The position numbers and the translations under genes were made by a program. DNA of 64,000 bases, taken from NCBI RefSeq assembly GCF_026914185.1, contig NC_070575.1, forward strand, positions 3,121,001 through 3,185,000, written 5' to 3'. Of this stretch, positions 13,651 through 25,884 are shown piece after piece. The DNA is from Puccinia triticina. Lineage: Eukaryota; Basidiomycota; Pucciniomycetes; Pucciniales; Pucciniaceae. How positions within the stretch are numbered: the stretch's first letter is position 1; every line of letters begins with the position of its first letter. The notes beneath the pieces are model-generated. The model was given only the letters and a program-made list of their open reading frames with translations, was not told the DNA's origin and searched no databases.

Positions 13651-14295
13651 AAGGGATGTGACCCCAAGTATAATATTTCTGGGTTTTATATGCAGACAAA
13701 TTTCCCAATGAAATTTTCTGAGGAAATATTCCTCATTAATCTCTGGTTGATAACAAAAGTAGATAAAAAAAAGAACCTGACAAAAATATGCTAAACCATG
13801 GTAAACTAATTTCAAAAAGCCCTTCTATGCATGTAGTACTCCCAGTGTGATATGCAATATCTTCAGGAAGTTCAACCAACCAAGTTTAGAATGAGTGCAG
13901 GATGGTATCATGAGAGAGGTCAGGGGTCAATGTTTTTCCTTTTTTGAAAAAAAGTAGATTTGGAGACTTCTGATAACATCAATTGTTGATGTAAAAAAAG
14001 AAAGAAAAATTAAGACCCCTCAGCTACCCTGGATTAATCCTAAAGCTTGCATTTTCAGGAAGAATTGAATGGTGTATGTAGAAATTCATGAATTTTATCA
14101 GGCAAAAAAAAAAAAAAAAAAAAAGATTCCTGTGGCTTGAAGCTAACACAGGGGGAAGGAGAGAGATTATAGAAGAGTATTAAGAAGACATGGAACACAG
14201 ACAAAGTTATCAACAGGAATAATAATAAAAAAAAAAAATTGATCAATATAAATTGATCAATATACGACATCGCAAATTCATCCATCTTGGTAGTG

Positions 14296-14563
14296 AGACT
14301 GCAGGCTCTATTTGACACAATTTAAGGGGTCATTGGCGGATCACAATAAGTGGTTGCCGCAGGAAGCTATCTCCATCTCGGAAGTACTGCCGCGCAAATT
14401 TTGCGCTGCAAAGCGTTGCAACCCTGGCACAACTCCTATCAGAGCAGTGCTTTTTTGGGGGGGCAAGTGTCAGCAGTCTGCTAGTCAAGACAGTGCAGAC
14501 AGCGACAAATTACGGGCCGCTGCAAGTGAGAGCGGCCTGCAACAAAGCAACCCCTCCAACTAG
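14296..14563 (+). pseudogene. pol part 4: C-terminus of the Gypsy polyprotein
   Basis: Continues the reading frame cut by CACTA-2. YLTQFKGSLADHNKWLPQ resembles the start of a C-terminal chromodomain-like module (pattern of ..KWKG....ENTWEP) found in Gypsy elements, then a Ser/Gln-rich tail ends at a stop at 14561-14563. A targeting role for such modules is known in chromoviruses; here it is only inferred from position. Confidence 0.6.
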
Positions 14564-14665
14564 AGAGCGCACTCAGGTGTTGCCTCCAAGTGAGCAGGCC
14601 AGCCCGAGTGAAGCATGAAATTAGGCTCACCGACCTCGAGTGAGTGAATGAGCAATACCCGGGCA

Positions 14666-15153
14666 TGTTCCAATAAGATTCCCAGGTGGATAGATCGTAG
14701 AGTGCTGATGCACATCAAACCACAAGTCAACCCAGCATAACTGTGGTATAAGTATCAGGGACTGTTCCTACCAGGAATAGCCCCCAGATACATTACCAAG
14801 CCCACCATTATTGTTGTATCCGACTCTCAACGCCGACTTACAACGATTGGGGCTTTTCTGATCCACCTTTTCTTCTATCCAAATTCCTCCTTGACTTGCC
14901 GCGCTCCAACTCAGTAAGTCGGATCTTCTTCTTTTATCTCTCTTGTCCTAGATAGGACATCTCAACGAGTCCTTGGACTCAGGTTGTGTTTGCTCAACCA
15001 GCCCCTTCCAAAAAAGGTGTGGCTTCCCTCCTTGCGCCTACGCGGCCAAGTTGAGCTCCAGCTAGATCGCTGTAACAGCTGAGATCAGCCAAACCTTAGT
15101 TATCCCTAAGGTTTATATTCACGGCGGTGTCACTCTAGAGACCCGCCCTGACA
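14666..15153 (+). mobile_element. Candidate 3' LTR of the left Gypsy element
   Basis: 488 bp starting TGTTCC and ending CTGACA, placed just after the pol stop. It contains a TATA-like box (GTGGTATAAGTATC near 14731) and a pyrimidine-rich 3' half (CTTCTTCTTTTATCTCTCTT), both typical of fungal Gypsy LTRs. There is no second LTR in the window to align against, so both boundaries are provisional. No clear polypurine tract. Confidence 0.45.
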
Positions 15154-15298
15154 TGGAGTAGCTTGGTAGCTGAAACCAGAGATAAAATTCTAATATGTAA
15201 TGTAAAGCTGGGGAATCTTCTTTTGGGTGGAGAAAGGGCCCTTTTTATAGCCTAGCCAGGACTTCAGGGGCGCCCAGGGGACAGGGGGACACTTGTGG
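15154..15298. other. Spacer between Gypsy LTR and MITE
   Basis: No gene. Includes a TTTTTATAGCCTAGCC stretch near 15241 and G-rich sequence up to the MITE target. Confidence 0.4.
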
Positions 15299-15670
15299 CA
15301 ATGGTGAAACAAATACAATACATGTATCTGTATCTGCCTGTATTTGTATCTGTTTTGCACCCAATACTATTTATTTGTATTGTATTCAAAGACCAATACT
15401 ATACAAATGTATTCAAGCTTTGCTATCTTGTTGCAAATACAGCCGAATACGAAATACTGTATTTTTATCATTTTTGATAGTTTTTCTGTATACAGTCCAC
15501 AGTGACCAAAAACAAGAAAATCAAGTTTTAATAATTTATTGATACAATACTATGGTATTGTATCTTCAGGCAGATACAATACATTTGTATTTACAATTTT
15601 GTATTTTTCAACAGATACAATACACAAGTATCTGAAGATACTGTATTGTATAGTATCTGTTTCACCGTTG
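15299..15670. mobile_element. hAT-like MITE
   Basis: 372 bp with inverted ends CAAYGGTGAAACARATAC and a flanking direct repeat CTTGTGG (15292-15298 and 15671-15677). CAATGG-type ends and a 7-8 bp duplication fit the hAT superfamily (typical TSD 8 bp). The interior is rich in ATACAATAC words. No coding sequence. Confidence 0.78.
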
Positions 15671-16682
15671 CTTGTGGGCGCATTCTGAGGCAATTTGGTT
15701 GCGCTAGAAGGCGCTGTGGGTTGTGGAACCTTGGGGCTTGGATACAAGGGTTGCCAAGGACCATTTACAGAGGTTCTGCGTGTTTTTACACATGCCTTAC
15801 ACGTCATAGGGGCTGGTTTGGGGGTTCTGTGACGCTCATTTCCACGGAAATGTGCCACAGAAGGTACTAGAACTAGCTTCTGTGCACTTGTACATGTGCA
15901 AGAAGTGCTTTATACATGTTCTGGAGGCGCTTATTAAGTGCTCCAGTTCATTTGACCCCTTCTACATATTTACTACAGTTGTAATTTACGTATAGTGAGG
16001 CTTGGGAGAAGCTGGGGCGCTTTCTAGTGTCTCCTGTGCATGCTGCAAGAGCCCTTTTCAATCTAGAATGTTTTTATATTGAATGACGTGGTAATTACAT
16101 CTTTTTTGGTGATTAATTACATGTGTACAAGACACATAACACATGTAATATTACTATTGGGGCGTATTTGGGCCCATTCTTACTTACTGGTAGCCTGAGC
16201 GCTTTGCTTGGGGGCTAGTTTATGCATTATGCATATATGTACACCATGCGCGCAGGCTTGAGCTCTAGGCAACAGAGCACGCGGGCTTGGGTGTGCCACA
16301 CAACAAATAAAGCCATCTTTTAAACTATACACAACACCTCAGTTACGTCACTGAAAATGGGTGCAAACATACGTACTTATATATATATATATATGCATAC
16401 AAGTGCATCCATGCGGGGCGTGATGCACTTGCATAAACTTTGAAGTTAGTTTACACAAGGAAGGGATAATAATTAAGGGTACGTGTAAGTGAGGTACCCT
16501 AAGTTATTTTACCTGTAGAATAAGAATCTTCTATAATATTTTACTTATTAATTACATAAGTATAAGTAATCAATTATTTATACATGTATTTAATGTTTTT
16601 GCGTAGTTTTACATATACAAGAGTAATAATGTCTCTTTCATATGTAAAACTACTTTTTATATTTTTATTTGTATATTGTCAC
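15671..16682. other. AT-rich LTR-like region without a gene
   Basis: About 1 kb without ORFs of note. It contains a (TA)n run near 16379-16395 and many TTACATGT/ATTACAT words, and ends TTGTCACA followed by GTGGCTCTGCC, which could be an LTR end plus primer-binding site for the leader that follows. No second copy is present to confirm. Confidence 0.35.
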
Positions 16683-18340
16683 AGTGGCTCTGCCATAGTA
16701 GCCAGCTGAGAACCATCAATCCAATCACTCATTCTTTCACCATTATAATTAATTTCTTCCAACACATTGCAGCTCAGAAAGCACCCAAATTGAACAATAA
16801 TATTCCTTGGACAACTTATCAACCTCCCTGGACTTCAAATCCCCTTCACAGAACTCCACATTATGTATTCAGACACTCAGAAATTCAGTCATTCAACTCC
16901 AAATCATTCACAACCTTCAGAAATTACAATTATCAACCCCATCATTCATCATCATTGCATTGCATTCTTCCTTGGTCTCATTTTAGGCAGGAAAATTATT
17001 GTATTCTTCAGAGTGGAATTTAGTCTAATATGTGTCTTTCTCAAGGATATTGCCTTCAGCAGAGTTAGATCTCCTTAAACATTCACCCCTCATTGATAAT
17101 TGGACCTTCTTTTGGATACTGCACTCTTTGGATTGGATACTGGACTATGGATACTCTGGATACATAGGACTATTGGACTTGGATTGGACTTGGATACCTT
17201 GGACTCAGATATACTGGACTTGGCTTATACTTGGACTCAATTGGCTTTTGGAAACTGGACTTTGGATTTGGACTGCTACTCAGGACTTTGGATTTCATCT
17301 TTTGGAGGAAGAACACTGGACTTTGGACTTTAGACTCTTGGACTCAACATTCTTCAACTCTTTCTGGATCACCCTTTTCTTTGGTGCATTGCCTGGGACA
17401 GACAATAAGTTGGGGGAGGATGTGGTGCTCCATTCCAAACCATAAGGAGTATTTTATTACTTTCTTTTACATATATTCATCATTACATTGCCCATTTCCC
17501 CATAACCCTTCACAAATACCTCATTATTATTGCATATTCAGATTTTACGCCTCATTTCACCTATAGTCACTCATACATAGTACCCCCTTATCTTCAATGG
17601 TTCAATAGTTATAGAGGGTATAAGACTTACAGAAAACCTACAGTCTTCATTAGTTACAATACTTATTTCATTAGTAACTTACTTGAATCATTTCATTACA
17701 TTTTTTTCACAGATATATTCTTACATACTAAACCCTCTACATACATTGTTCATCATGTACTACACCTATTGTACACATTACATCATTGGATCTGTGCTTA
17801 CCCCTTTCAGTAGTGCTCATCATTACAAGCTGTTACTATGTTCACATCACCCTTCCCCATTTGTACAACCTTCATTCCCATATCCAGAATTCCTCATTGT
17901 CTGTGCTCATTCTTCCTTCTTATAACAACTGTCCTTCCCCCCTCACTTGTACACCAGCAGAGAAATTATATGGAAGATTTATGCAGAATTCTAGATACAG
18001 AAATTATGGTTAGAAATTACTCATCACCCATTGATATCAGTGCAGTTGCTCCTGAACCCATTGCTATTGAACTTTGCCGTTGCAGTCCCCTCTCTCATCA
18101 CTCCTCCAACCCTCTCAGCCTCGGTAGTCAGTAGTCAGATCATAGTACTAGCTCCTAAGATCAAGTAGAAATCAGCCACACCCTTTTCTTCTTTTTCTTA
18201 GTGTTACTCTCATCCCCTCAGCATTAGTCAGGAAGGCAGCCTCATTGGCACCCTTGCATAGCTTACATTAGTATTAGTGTTGCTATCCATTTCCCTTCCA
18301 AGCTCTATTCTCCCCCTTGAGTAGTTCCACAGTGCGCAAT
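16683..18340 (+). other. Retroelement-leader-like region with a degenerate TTGGACT repeat
   Basis: Several overlapping short ORFs in all plus frames, Ser/His/Pro/Thr-rich, none with a recognised domain. Between about 17095 and 17350 the sequence is a degenerate short repeat (GGACT, TTGGACTTGG, TGGATACTGG), giving Trp/Leu/Asp-rich translations. Downstream is a stretch that could be a short coding start (ATGGAAGATTTATGCAG near 17970). It may be the 5' leader and gag start of a retroelement truncated at about 18.34 kb; this is inference. Confidence 0.3.
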
Positions 18341-18399
18341 TGAATTTCTTGTTACATGTTACCAGCAAACCAAATCATACGTTTTCCAATAGTTCAAGA

Positions 18400-20996
18400 T
18401 GCATTCCCAACGAGCAAAGGTTTTGACAAGCACTTGAGTTGATGACAAATCAAATCTATCTGACATAACTGAATACAAGTTTTTGCATCGGCTTGGACAA
18501 TGCGATAAGATGTGTAATGGATGTTATGCACTTCATTGGACTGACAAATCAACATTTGCCAATAGGAAAAAGCCGACAAAACTTTTATACCATGTGTTGT
18601 CAAAAAAATAAAGTGTCCCTACCATGCGTTGACCAAAGTGCCAAAAGATATCCAGGAATCCTACAAAGCTTGCTTACAAAGAAAGATCAAAATCTGTGTC
18701 ATTCTTCATAAAGGCTAGCCAAAGGCCAAAAGCTAATAAAACTGTTGTCTTTCAACAGGTTCAATGGATTTCCAACAAATAACAAGGATGTATAACAACG
18801 CACTATCATTCACTTCTCTTGGAGCTAATATCAACTACTCAGTGGCTGGGCCAATGGGAGTTAACATGTTTAAGGTTTCTGGTGCATTGACTCATTGCAT
18901 TTCTAGCCTAGAACCTACGACCAACAATGCAGGCTTTTGCCAAATTTACGTGATAGGTAACCGTGGAATCGAAGAAGCAAAATTCAGGGTTTCTCAAGCT
19001 CAAGGACAAGGCGGGAATACTGGACACACCTTGAGAATGGATCCTGAACTTGTTCTCAAGCTGATGAATATCCTGACGGAAATCAACCCTTATGCTCAAA
19101 GGTTCCGTTCCGCCCTTGAAGTCCTTGACAGGGCAAACACTAAAACACTAAAACTTCAAGGCGTTCCAACACCAGGAGCGGATCTGAATAAGCTACAACT
19201 GCCCAACAACTGATGAGGTTGCCATTGTTGTTCAAGGCAACAGCAAAATTATCTTGGAAAGGCAAATATTACTACACAGGTGCAACGACGGCTTTGACTT
19301 TATTTTGATTCTCCATTCAGCTGACTTGCCCCTCAGGTATCCCATATTCTTCCCATTTGGAGAACAACAATGGGATAACCAATACCAAGCCCGTACGGCA
19401 AGAGGTGAGTGCTTATTATATTTATCATTATCTGTTGGGCAAAATTGACGCCTGTTCTTGTCCACAATTAGTTGATAATCAAAAAGTTGGCTTGCTTGAG
19501 TGGTTCTCTTTTATGTTGTTTTGCTGGCGCAAGAGATTTTTGCCTAACCCTAACCCTACCCTCAACCCTGCTGCAAGAAATTTTGGTCAATATGTACGCT
19601 TGCGTTGAGAATCAAAGGACATCCTTTATAACCAACAACCAGGCAAAGTTGAAGGCGAGCCAATACAACAAGCTCATCAACTCCCTTGAAAACAAGAAAC
19701 CCCTCCTGGACGTACAGTCATACTACCGTCAAGCTTCATCGGCAGTCCTTGCTGTATGCAACAACTATATCAGGATGCAATGGCCCTTTGCAGGAAATTT
19801 GGCCCACCATCTTACTTCATAACAATGACCGCCAATCCTAACTGGGAGGAAATTCTTAACAAAAATCCTGCCAACAAGAAATCTTTTGACCACCCAACCG
19901 TTTTAGTGCGCGTTTTTTACCTCAAGATGAAAGAGTTGATAGTCCAGCTTGTAAAATTAGAGCGTTTTGGCTGAGTTGTTGCCTATGTCTGGACCTTTGA
20001 GTTCCAAAAACAAGGTCTCCCTCACTTGCACCTAATGTTAACTGTTGACAAAAACAACCAATCTAATACCCCTGAAGAAATTGACAAGATGATATCCGGC
20101 AACCTTCCCAATCCAAAAACCTCACCAATTCTTCACAAGCTTGTGTGTGAATTCATGTTACACGTTCCTTGCAAGAACAGACCGTGTTGGAATGGTAACA
20201 CCTGTAAAACTGGTTTCCCAAAACCATCTTTGGAACGAACTGTAAATATTGACGGAGCCTATCCCATTTATCTCAGGCGGGATAATGGTTGCCAAGTTAA
20301 AAAGCATACAACCACTTTCACAAACGGTTTTGTGGTTCTGTATAGCCCTTACTTGACAAGGATGTTTGAGTGTCACATTAATGTTGAAGTTCCAGTTGAT
20401 ACAACGGCCATCAAGTACCTGTACAAATATATAACTAAAGGGCACAATTGCTTAACTTTAGCGGTTGACTCAAACAACAAGGTTAGATTGTACATTGAAG
20501 GCAGATATATAGGCCCTTGCAAAGGTGCGGCTCAATTCTTATTCAAAACGTTGACTATACTAACTTTTTTCTTACAGCCGCATGGAGGCTCTGTAAGATT
20601 CCACTTTCCAATTGTTGGTCCCCTGTGACACAATTGAGCGTCCATGAAAATGGCAAACAGCTTTTTTATTTCAAAAAAAAAGGATTAAGGCTTGGAAGGC
20701 CAAATCAGCAACGGGAAAGCAACACAAACTACTCTTACGGGGTATATGCTGCTCAACGCCAAGGATGCTATTAGGGCAGACGGTAAACGTGCAAGGGATC
20801 TTTTTTACAAGGATATTCCCACTTATTTTTGGTGGGACAAGTCCAAGAAACTTTGGGTTCCACGCAAATCTAAGGACAATTGCGTTGGCAGGTTTTTTTG
20901 TGTCTCATATCTAGCGGGCAAGACATTTTATTTGAGTGTTCTCCTCCTTCATAGGAAAGGCTTTACTACCTTTATTGAGTTCAGAAAAATTAACAG
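18400..20996 (+). pseudogene. Decayed Helitron Rep (copy 2), truncated before the helicase
   Basis: Shares order and sequence with the Rep part of H1: a zinc-finger-like start (CNGCYALHW ... CCQKNKVSLP), RMYNNALSFTSLGA (18.77 kb), LPLRYPIFFPFGEQQWDN (19.33 kb), KFGPPSYFITMTANPNW, the HUH motif GLPHLHLML (20.02 kb) and the two-tyrosine motif KYLYKYITKGHN (20.41 kb). It has several frameshifts and a TGA at 19972-19974 where H1 has Arg. Homology to H1 ends near HRKG in the linker before the helicase, and KDZ sequence begins at once. No Helitron terminal signature flanks it. Non-functional relic of an older Helitron lineage. Confidence 0.88.
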
Positions 20997-21002
20997 GGGT
21001 CC

Positions 21003-23945
21003 TGTCAACTCTGGTACAACCCCAGATTGAATGAAGGGTGGGGTATGTCAGACGGAGAAGGAATGGAGTGGATATGGTCTTTCTATTCTCCAGTGATCCA
21101 ACAATTGCAATATTCCACCAAAAATCACTGTCTCCAGGCATTGGATATTCAATCATCCCACCACAATGATGTGGGTAGGATCTATGCACGTGTGTATTCT
21201 TCCAGATAAGTTGTATTTAAGCTGCTCATTACTGAGTCAACACAATAATTACAGTTCATTTACTCTACAAGCAAGGCACCAATATTGAAGAAGTTAAGGA
21301 CAAATTGGCTGAAGTCCTGCGTCATCTTGAGCAAGAGTTTGGCCATACATTCGATCTCTTCAAAGAACAGTAAGACCGCCAACAAAATTTGCAACTTTCT
21401 GTTATTGAAACAAGTAGTGAAAAAGAAATACTTAATCAGATTGAATTCCTGATTGAATTGGAGGACAAATACCCCAAGCCCAAGTATGTGATCATTAAAT
21501 CTCTTTTGTAGATATTTTAACTTAGATATATCAACATATTTCAAGCAAGGAGTTGGATGAGATTCAAAAAACAAGAGAACAAAATTGGACTCCAGCTCAG
21601 ACCCACCAGCTTTGGCACTCCCTGATACATTACACTCTCTTGAAGGGGAAATTGAAAGCATTATTTCAGATCTTGGATTGGAAAACTTTTGCAATCTGCC
21701 TGGAGCGTCAGGTGTGTACTGTCCTGTCATCTGCACTACTTAGGCATTTACTAATGCACTTTACTCTCAGCTGCTGAATTGAAAGCATTGATAAAACTGA
21801 TAGTCAGCAAATCCAAACTCTATGAAGCAAAAGTTGGTGTAATTGAGATGCAAAAGAAATGGGATCGTGGAGGTTCAGGTCAAGTCACTGTCATCTTGCC
21901 ATGTCTTTTGGTTATATTTCATGCATTGATTGAAATGAATATACAGGAACCCGAGTTAAAGAGAGGTACAAAAAGCAAATGATGTTAAAGGTAGCCTTAT
22001 TAAAGAGAAAATGGAAGGCATATCTTGTTTGAGCTGAAGATTATAACTTGGAATTTTCCCCAAGGATTGCTTTATCCACCCCAACTCTGGATGAAGTAAA
22101 AGCGTTTGATGTTGAAGACAGTTTTTGGAACATGGGTCAACTAACCCATCCTAACGAACTCTGGGCAATTGATCCAAACATTCAAAAAGGCATTGAGGCC
22201 TACCTGACATTAACATACTGCCAAGACAAACTAAACCAGATTTCTTGTGAAGCAAGACAGGCTGTGAAGTGGGCTATAAACCAGGCTGAGAAACTGAATC
22301 AGATTTCAACTGCCTTGATTTTTGGTGAGAGAAAATGGTTCTTTTTGTATAATCAAGCCAATAAATGTTAAATTGTTGCTTCAAATAAAACTAGATCTTC
22401 AGCCAACCAATGTTCTCACCAAGAGCCAAAAAATGGTTACCCAAATATGCCATGAAAACCATTTGCCAGTTTCTGTTTTGCGGTCACTATTTGGTAACTT
22501 AGCCAAAAACCGGTGCCGTATATGGATGGTATGGAATTTGAAGTGCAATGACCTGTTGAGCTGGAGCAAGAAGCATTTGAATCATCAATCCAATCAAAAT
22601 AATGAAATTTGGCATGAATGGGATGCACTCATCATCAACTGTCAAGAGATGTGGGTGTGAGCCTGAGCTTCTAAAGTGGCTACAGGAAACAAGAAAAATG
22701 GGGGACACTGGTTGTATTTCTTGGGATAAAGAACTACAAAAAGAGGGTGAGAGGAAAGAAAGAAAGAATGAGAAAGAGAAAGAGAAAGATATGATCTGGA
22801 GGGGGTCTATCTACTCTTTATAAGAGGATCCTCAAAGTCAACTTGAACCACCTGGAAAAGTGGTAAGGACAGCTGTGCTAGACCAACAGGGGCTACAACC
22901 TCCGTGCGCACCAGGGAGACGGTGGGGGGACACAAAGTAGTAAACTAATCTGCTCTGATTGTTGGACTAAGTCTAGGATTAACAGAGTAACCTTGATCTT
23001 GGGAGGGGTTAGTGTGAAGAGAAATAAAAGAGAAGCAATCAAGAGACACAGAGTAGCACTCTGGATAATCAAGGTTCAAAGAAAGAGTATACTTACTGTC
23101 AATATCCTAGGCGCCTGTGACAGTAGGTGTACTGGGAGCATGTTATCCTCTTTGGTGGTGATCCTGGGTTATCTGGGGCGTGGTTCTGGTTGTCTGAAGT
23201 CTGTAGATCCTCCTCAGGCAAGGGGGATCCTGAATTCAAAAATTTTCACAGTTTGCTTATGTAATTACATATGTACATGTGGTTTGGCAAGCCTGGTAGC
23301 GCTGACACGTCACAACTGCGCATACGCGCCACAACTCAAGAACTCAGGGAAGGAGTAGAGTTAGAAGGAATTGGTAAGTTGTAACTACAGTTAAAATTCT
23401 ATGTGGAAACAGAATATGAATTCAAAACAAGGATATCCCTTAAGATGAAAAAGATATGAAGTAATTCATATGTAAAAAGTAGAAAAAAGGCAGACTTTAG
23501 GTCAGCTGTGTTGACTTTAAGGCTGACATGGCAGAGGCTTGTAACCAGGAAAACAATTATCATGGATATTGGGGACCAAGCAGACCATGAAGAAGAGCTA
23601 ATTTTAGATCAAGAAGCCCTTGATCAACATGAGGCAAATCTGGGATATGAATGATCCAAATAAGTAGTAACAAACAAAATTCAACTCTAGATTTTACTTC
23701 TTATCAAACTGTTTCATGTTTCTTATTTGTTTGTTTCTCTGATTTTTGCAAGCACCTCATCACCAAATTTGCATGAAGTAAATGATGCTTGGAAATTGGT
23801 GCTAAGAAATAAGCAGGGTCCCCGCTTAGAAGCCCTGTTATATGTGAAAAATGGGCAAGTTTTAAATTTTAACACACAACACACAGGGTTTGAGACATTG
23901 GTAGAGATTAATCACAACAGGGAACCCATTTCAAATGATTTGTGA
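21003..23945 (+). pseudogene. KDZ (Kyakuja-Dileera-Zisupton) transposase, C-terminal part, broken
   Basis: The start reads YNPRLNEGWGMSDGEGMEW followed by a SPVIQQLQYSTKNH stretch, the conserved W-x-SDGE-x2-E-W region of KDZ transposases. Further exons follow: LEQEFGHTFDLF (21.3 kb), ALIKLIVSKSKLYEAKVG (21.8 kb), VEDSFWNMGQLTHPNELWA (22.1 kb), IQKGIEAYLTL and QAVKWAINQAEKL, then a C-terminal domain around 22.4-22.65 kb. A solo LTR (22650-23528) interrupts it, and WQRLVTRKTI plus an acidic segment continue at 23.53 kb, perhaps with a last exon at 23.73-23.94 kb. Stops and frame changes make it a pseudogene. KDZ elements are abundant in basidiomycetes. Confidence 0.78.
22650..23528 (-). mobile_element. 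LTR of family B (copy a), solo, in the KDZ pseudogene
   Basis: On the minus strand it begins TGTCAGCCTTAAAGTCA and ends CTCACACCCACA, and matches copies at 25.88-26.71, 46.29-47.26 and 59.94-60.91 kb through most of its length, including a TTTACATATG AT-rich block, GGCGCCTAGGATATTGACAGT and a CT-rich 3' part. No clear target duplication is left (flanks share only TGG). No internal region adjoins it, so it is a solo LTR. Confidence 0.8.
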
Positions 23946-24218
23946 CATATAAGAATGCACTCAAAAGGGCCTAAGCAGAACTGCTTCCTGTCATTGTATA
24001 TCATGTTGACAACTGTTTCAAGGCAAAAAATCAATGTGAAATTGATATCTTGATTAACACATTTCTTTATTCAAACCAAAAAGAACCACATGATTATTTT
24101 TTCACAACATATAAAAAGGGGGCAGAAGCGTCAATCAAAGAGAGAAGAAGATGATGGGGGTGGGGGAAGGTCACAAGAGGAAAGAGAGCGGATGGATACA
24201 AGAGGCGGGGGAGGGAAG

Positions 24219-25328
24219 CTATTGTACAAGGATGTAACCAGAGACGGCGAAGCCAAGGCCCATGACAACATTCTTTATGATTGCAGCGCAGTCATTCCAG
24301 AGAGGACCATTGGTGTTGCTCTTGGCAGCAGCCTGAGTAGAGGTAGAGGCACCGGTAGGCATGGCACCCAATTGGCCAGAGGAATCGGTTGTGTTGGCCG
24401 TTGGATTGCTGTGGAAAACAGTAGCATTGTGGGGGAAGATACCATGGCCATTTCTGATTACATTCAAAGGCAGAGACAGAAGATAGTCAAATGATTGTGC
24501 GGAAGCAGGAGGAATAAAAGACGTACTTAACAGTGAAGAAGCTGGCAGCAACCAAGTCACCAAGCCCACTGCTGGCCACGTATTTGTTCACATACCAATG
24601 TCCTGGGGGAGTCCCAGCGGCAGAGAGGTTTGTGGGTGAGGCAAACAGCATCCAAGTGTACCTGTATTTGTTTGTGTTCAGAAGCAGACCCGGGCCAGCG
24701 TAGTTGGTCAATACCTTCCCTGAACCCACATTCATCGCCATCCCGCTTTCAGCTCCAGCGTTGCCAAAGGTTGCTCCATTCTCCAGGAAGTGTCAGTAGT
24801 TACCTCTAAATAGTTGAGCAGCATCTCATCAACTCCTTGATTGTGTGATCTTAAGCAAGAAATATTTGGTGCATACTTCTTGTCTGGGTTTCCCAAGGGG
24901 TTGGCATTGGCTAACATCAGTTTAAAGGCGTTGGGAGCTTTGAAGGCGGTAGCGTCACCAGGAACAACGGTGATAGTAGGAAGATTTTTGACATCTGTTG
25001 TTTGGAAACTGGAAAAATGGTTTATGAGTGGCCCAACAACAGCGGAAAAGATCAGATTGTATGTACCTTCTGAGGAGTAGGATTTGCCAAGGGTGATGAG
25101 ACCGGTGGGGTATGCCACCTGAAGTACTGCTTGTGCCTGAAATCAAGTAAGCCAAGAAATGAGTCAAGGATCAATGTGAGGTATTCAGAGTACTGAAATG
25201 TTTCCCACCTTCAGCAGGATCCCAAAGCGGTTGGGATAAGACCCTGAGAGAAACTAAGCAATGCAGGGATGGCCAGGCAGCAAAACAGGGTCAGTGCAAA
25301 GTTGGGAAGAAGGCTGATGGGCAAACAT
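24219..25328 (-). pseudogene. PEBP-family secreted, probably GPI-anchored protein (damaged)
   Basis: Minus-strand exons can be joined as 25136-24877, 24805-24527 and 24453-24219, with introns of 71-73 bp and GT-AG ends, preceded by a likely signal-peptide exon at about 25328-25244 (PISLLPNFALTLFCCLAIP). Domain matches: GLITLGKSYSSEGTYNL, HFLENGATFG, YAGPG and YRYTWMLFASPTN, a pattern of the phosphatidylethanolamine-binding protein fold. The tail is Ser/Thr-rich and ends in a hydrophobic stretch (VVMGLGFAVSGYILVQ), suggesting a GPI signal. Two defects: an extra T just after the ATG (25326-25328) shifts frame, and a TGA at 24793-24795 stands where Arg is expected in NYRHFLENG. It is the only host-type gene here besides fragments. 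Start exon is uncertain. Confidence 0.65.
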
Positions 25329-25559
25329 GGAGACTCACGAGATTATTTTATTGGGTGACTGGGTTGGATACCTGGTCGGGGGTGGCATGATTTGATCCAT
25401 TGGCTAGAAGATTATTGATTGGTTGGGCTGTGCCTCTGGGTCGGAGATTTTGGGCTTAAGATTGCTGGATTTGTCCAAGTGAGAGGTTGGAAGCTTGCTT
25501 TTCCTTTCAGGATGAGTAGGACTGGCCTGAATGGGGGTTAAGCAATTTGGCCAAACCCA

Positions 25560-25870
25560 GGTGGTGAGTTCAGAGCTGACTGAGCTGAGGGAGCTGGCCT
25601 AACTGGGGTGGTGAGGTTGGAGCTGTATTCACACAGAGCTTATGGAGCTGGGTTGGAGCTGAAGGAGCTGAGTGGTGGGAGCTGACTGAGCTGAGCGGTG
25701 GGAGCTGATGGAGCTGGCTGAAATGAGGGGTTCAGGTCAGCAGTTTGGATTTTTCAAGAGTTTCCCAAGCTGACAGAGCTGGGTAGCCTCACACCCAGCT
25801 ATCTGTTAGTCAGCTATAGCTATAAGAGCTGGCATGGCCAGCTCTACATTGTATTGGCTCCTAAACAATG
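25560..25870. repeat. AGCTGA-rich degenerate repeat upstream of LTR b
   Basis: Many GAGCTGACTGAGCTG, GGAGCTGATGGAGCTGG and GAGCTGGG words with irregular spacing. A different AGCTGATGCTCAGC minisatellite lies directly upstream of the same LTR family at 59.7-59.94 kb. Confidence 0.6.
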
Positions 25871-25884
25871 ATGAGTACAAATTA

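Larger units (their letters stand above)
10996..14295. mobile_element. CACTA (EnSpm/CMC) element 2, non-autonomous
   Basis: 3,300 bp with the same termini as CACTA-1 (CACTACCAAGATGGATG... and its inverse) and a perfect 3 bp duplication AGA at 10993-10995 and 14296-14298. The right terminal region (13650-14295) is long and matches CACTA-1. The left one is homologous only to about 11265, where it meets TTAGGG-like repeats. The interior is the same ~173 bp tandem family. No transposase. It interrupts the C-terminal part of the Gypsy pol. Confidence 0.87.
1..15153 (+). mobile_element. Gypsy-type LTR retroelement, decayed, with three nested insertions
   Basis: One retroelement can be followed from the left window edge to about 15.15 kb: coiled-coil gag, zinc knuckle, protease, reverse transcriptase, RNase H, integrase, C-terminal domain, then a candidate LTR. 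Three insertions with target duplications (solo LTR 630-947, CACTA elements 1853-7419 and 10996-14295) split the coding sequence, and removing each with one TSD copy brings the flanking gag or pol sequence back into register. Domain order PR-RT-RH-INT is that of Ty3/Gypsy (Metaviridae-type) elements. The 5' LTR lies outside the window. Several frameshifts and stops mean it cannot encode a working polyprotein. Confidence 0.85.
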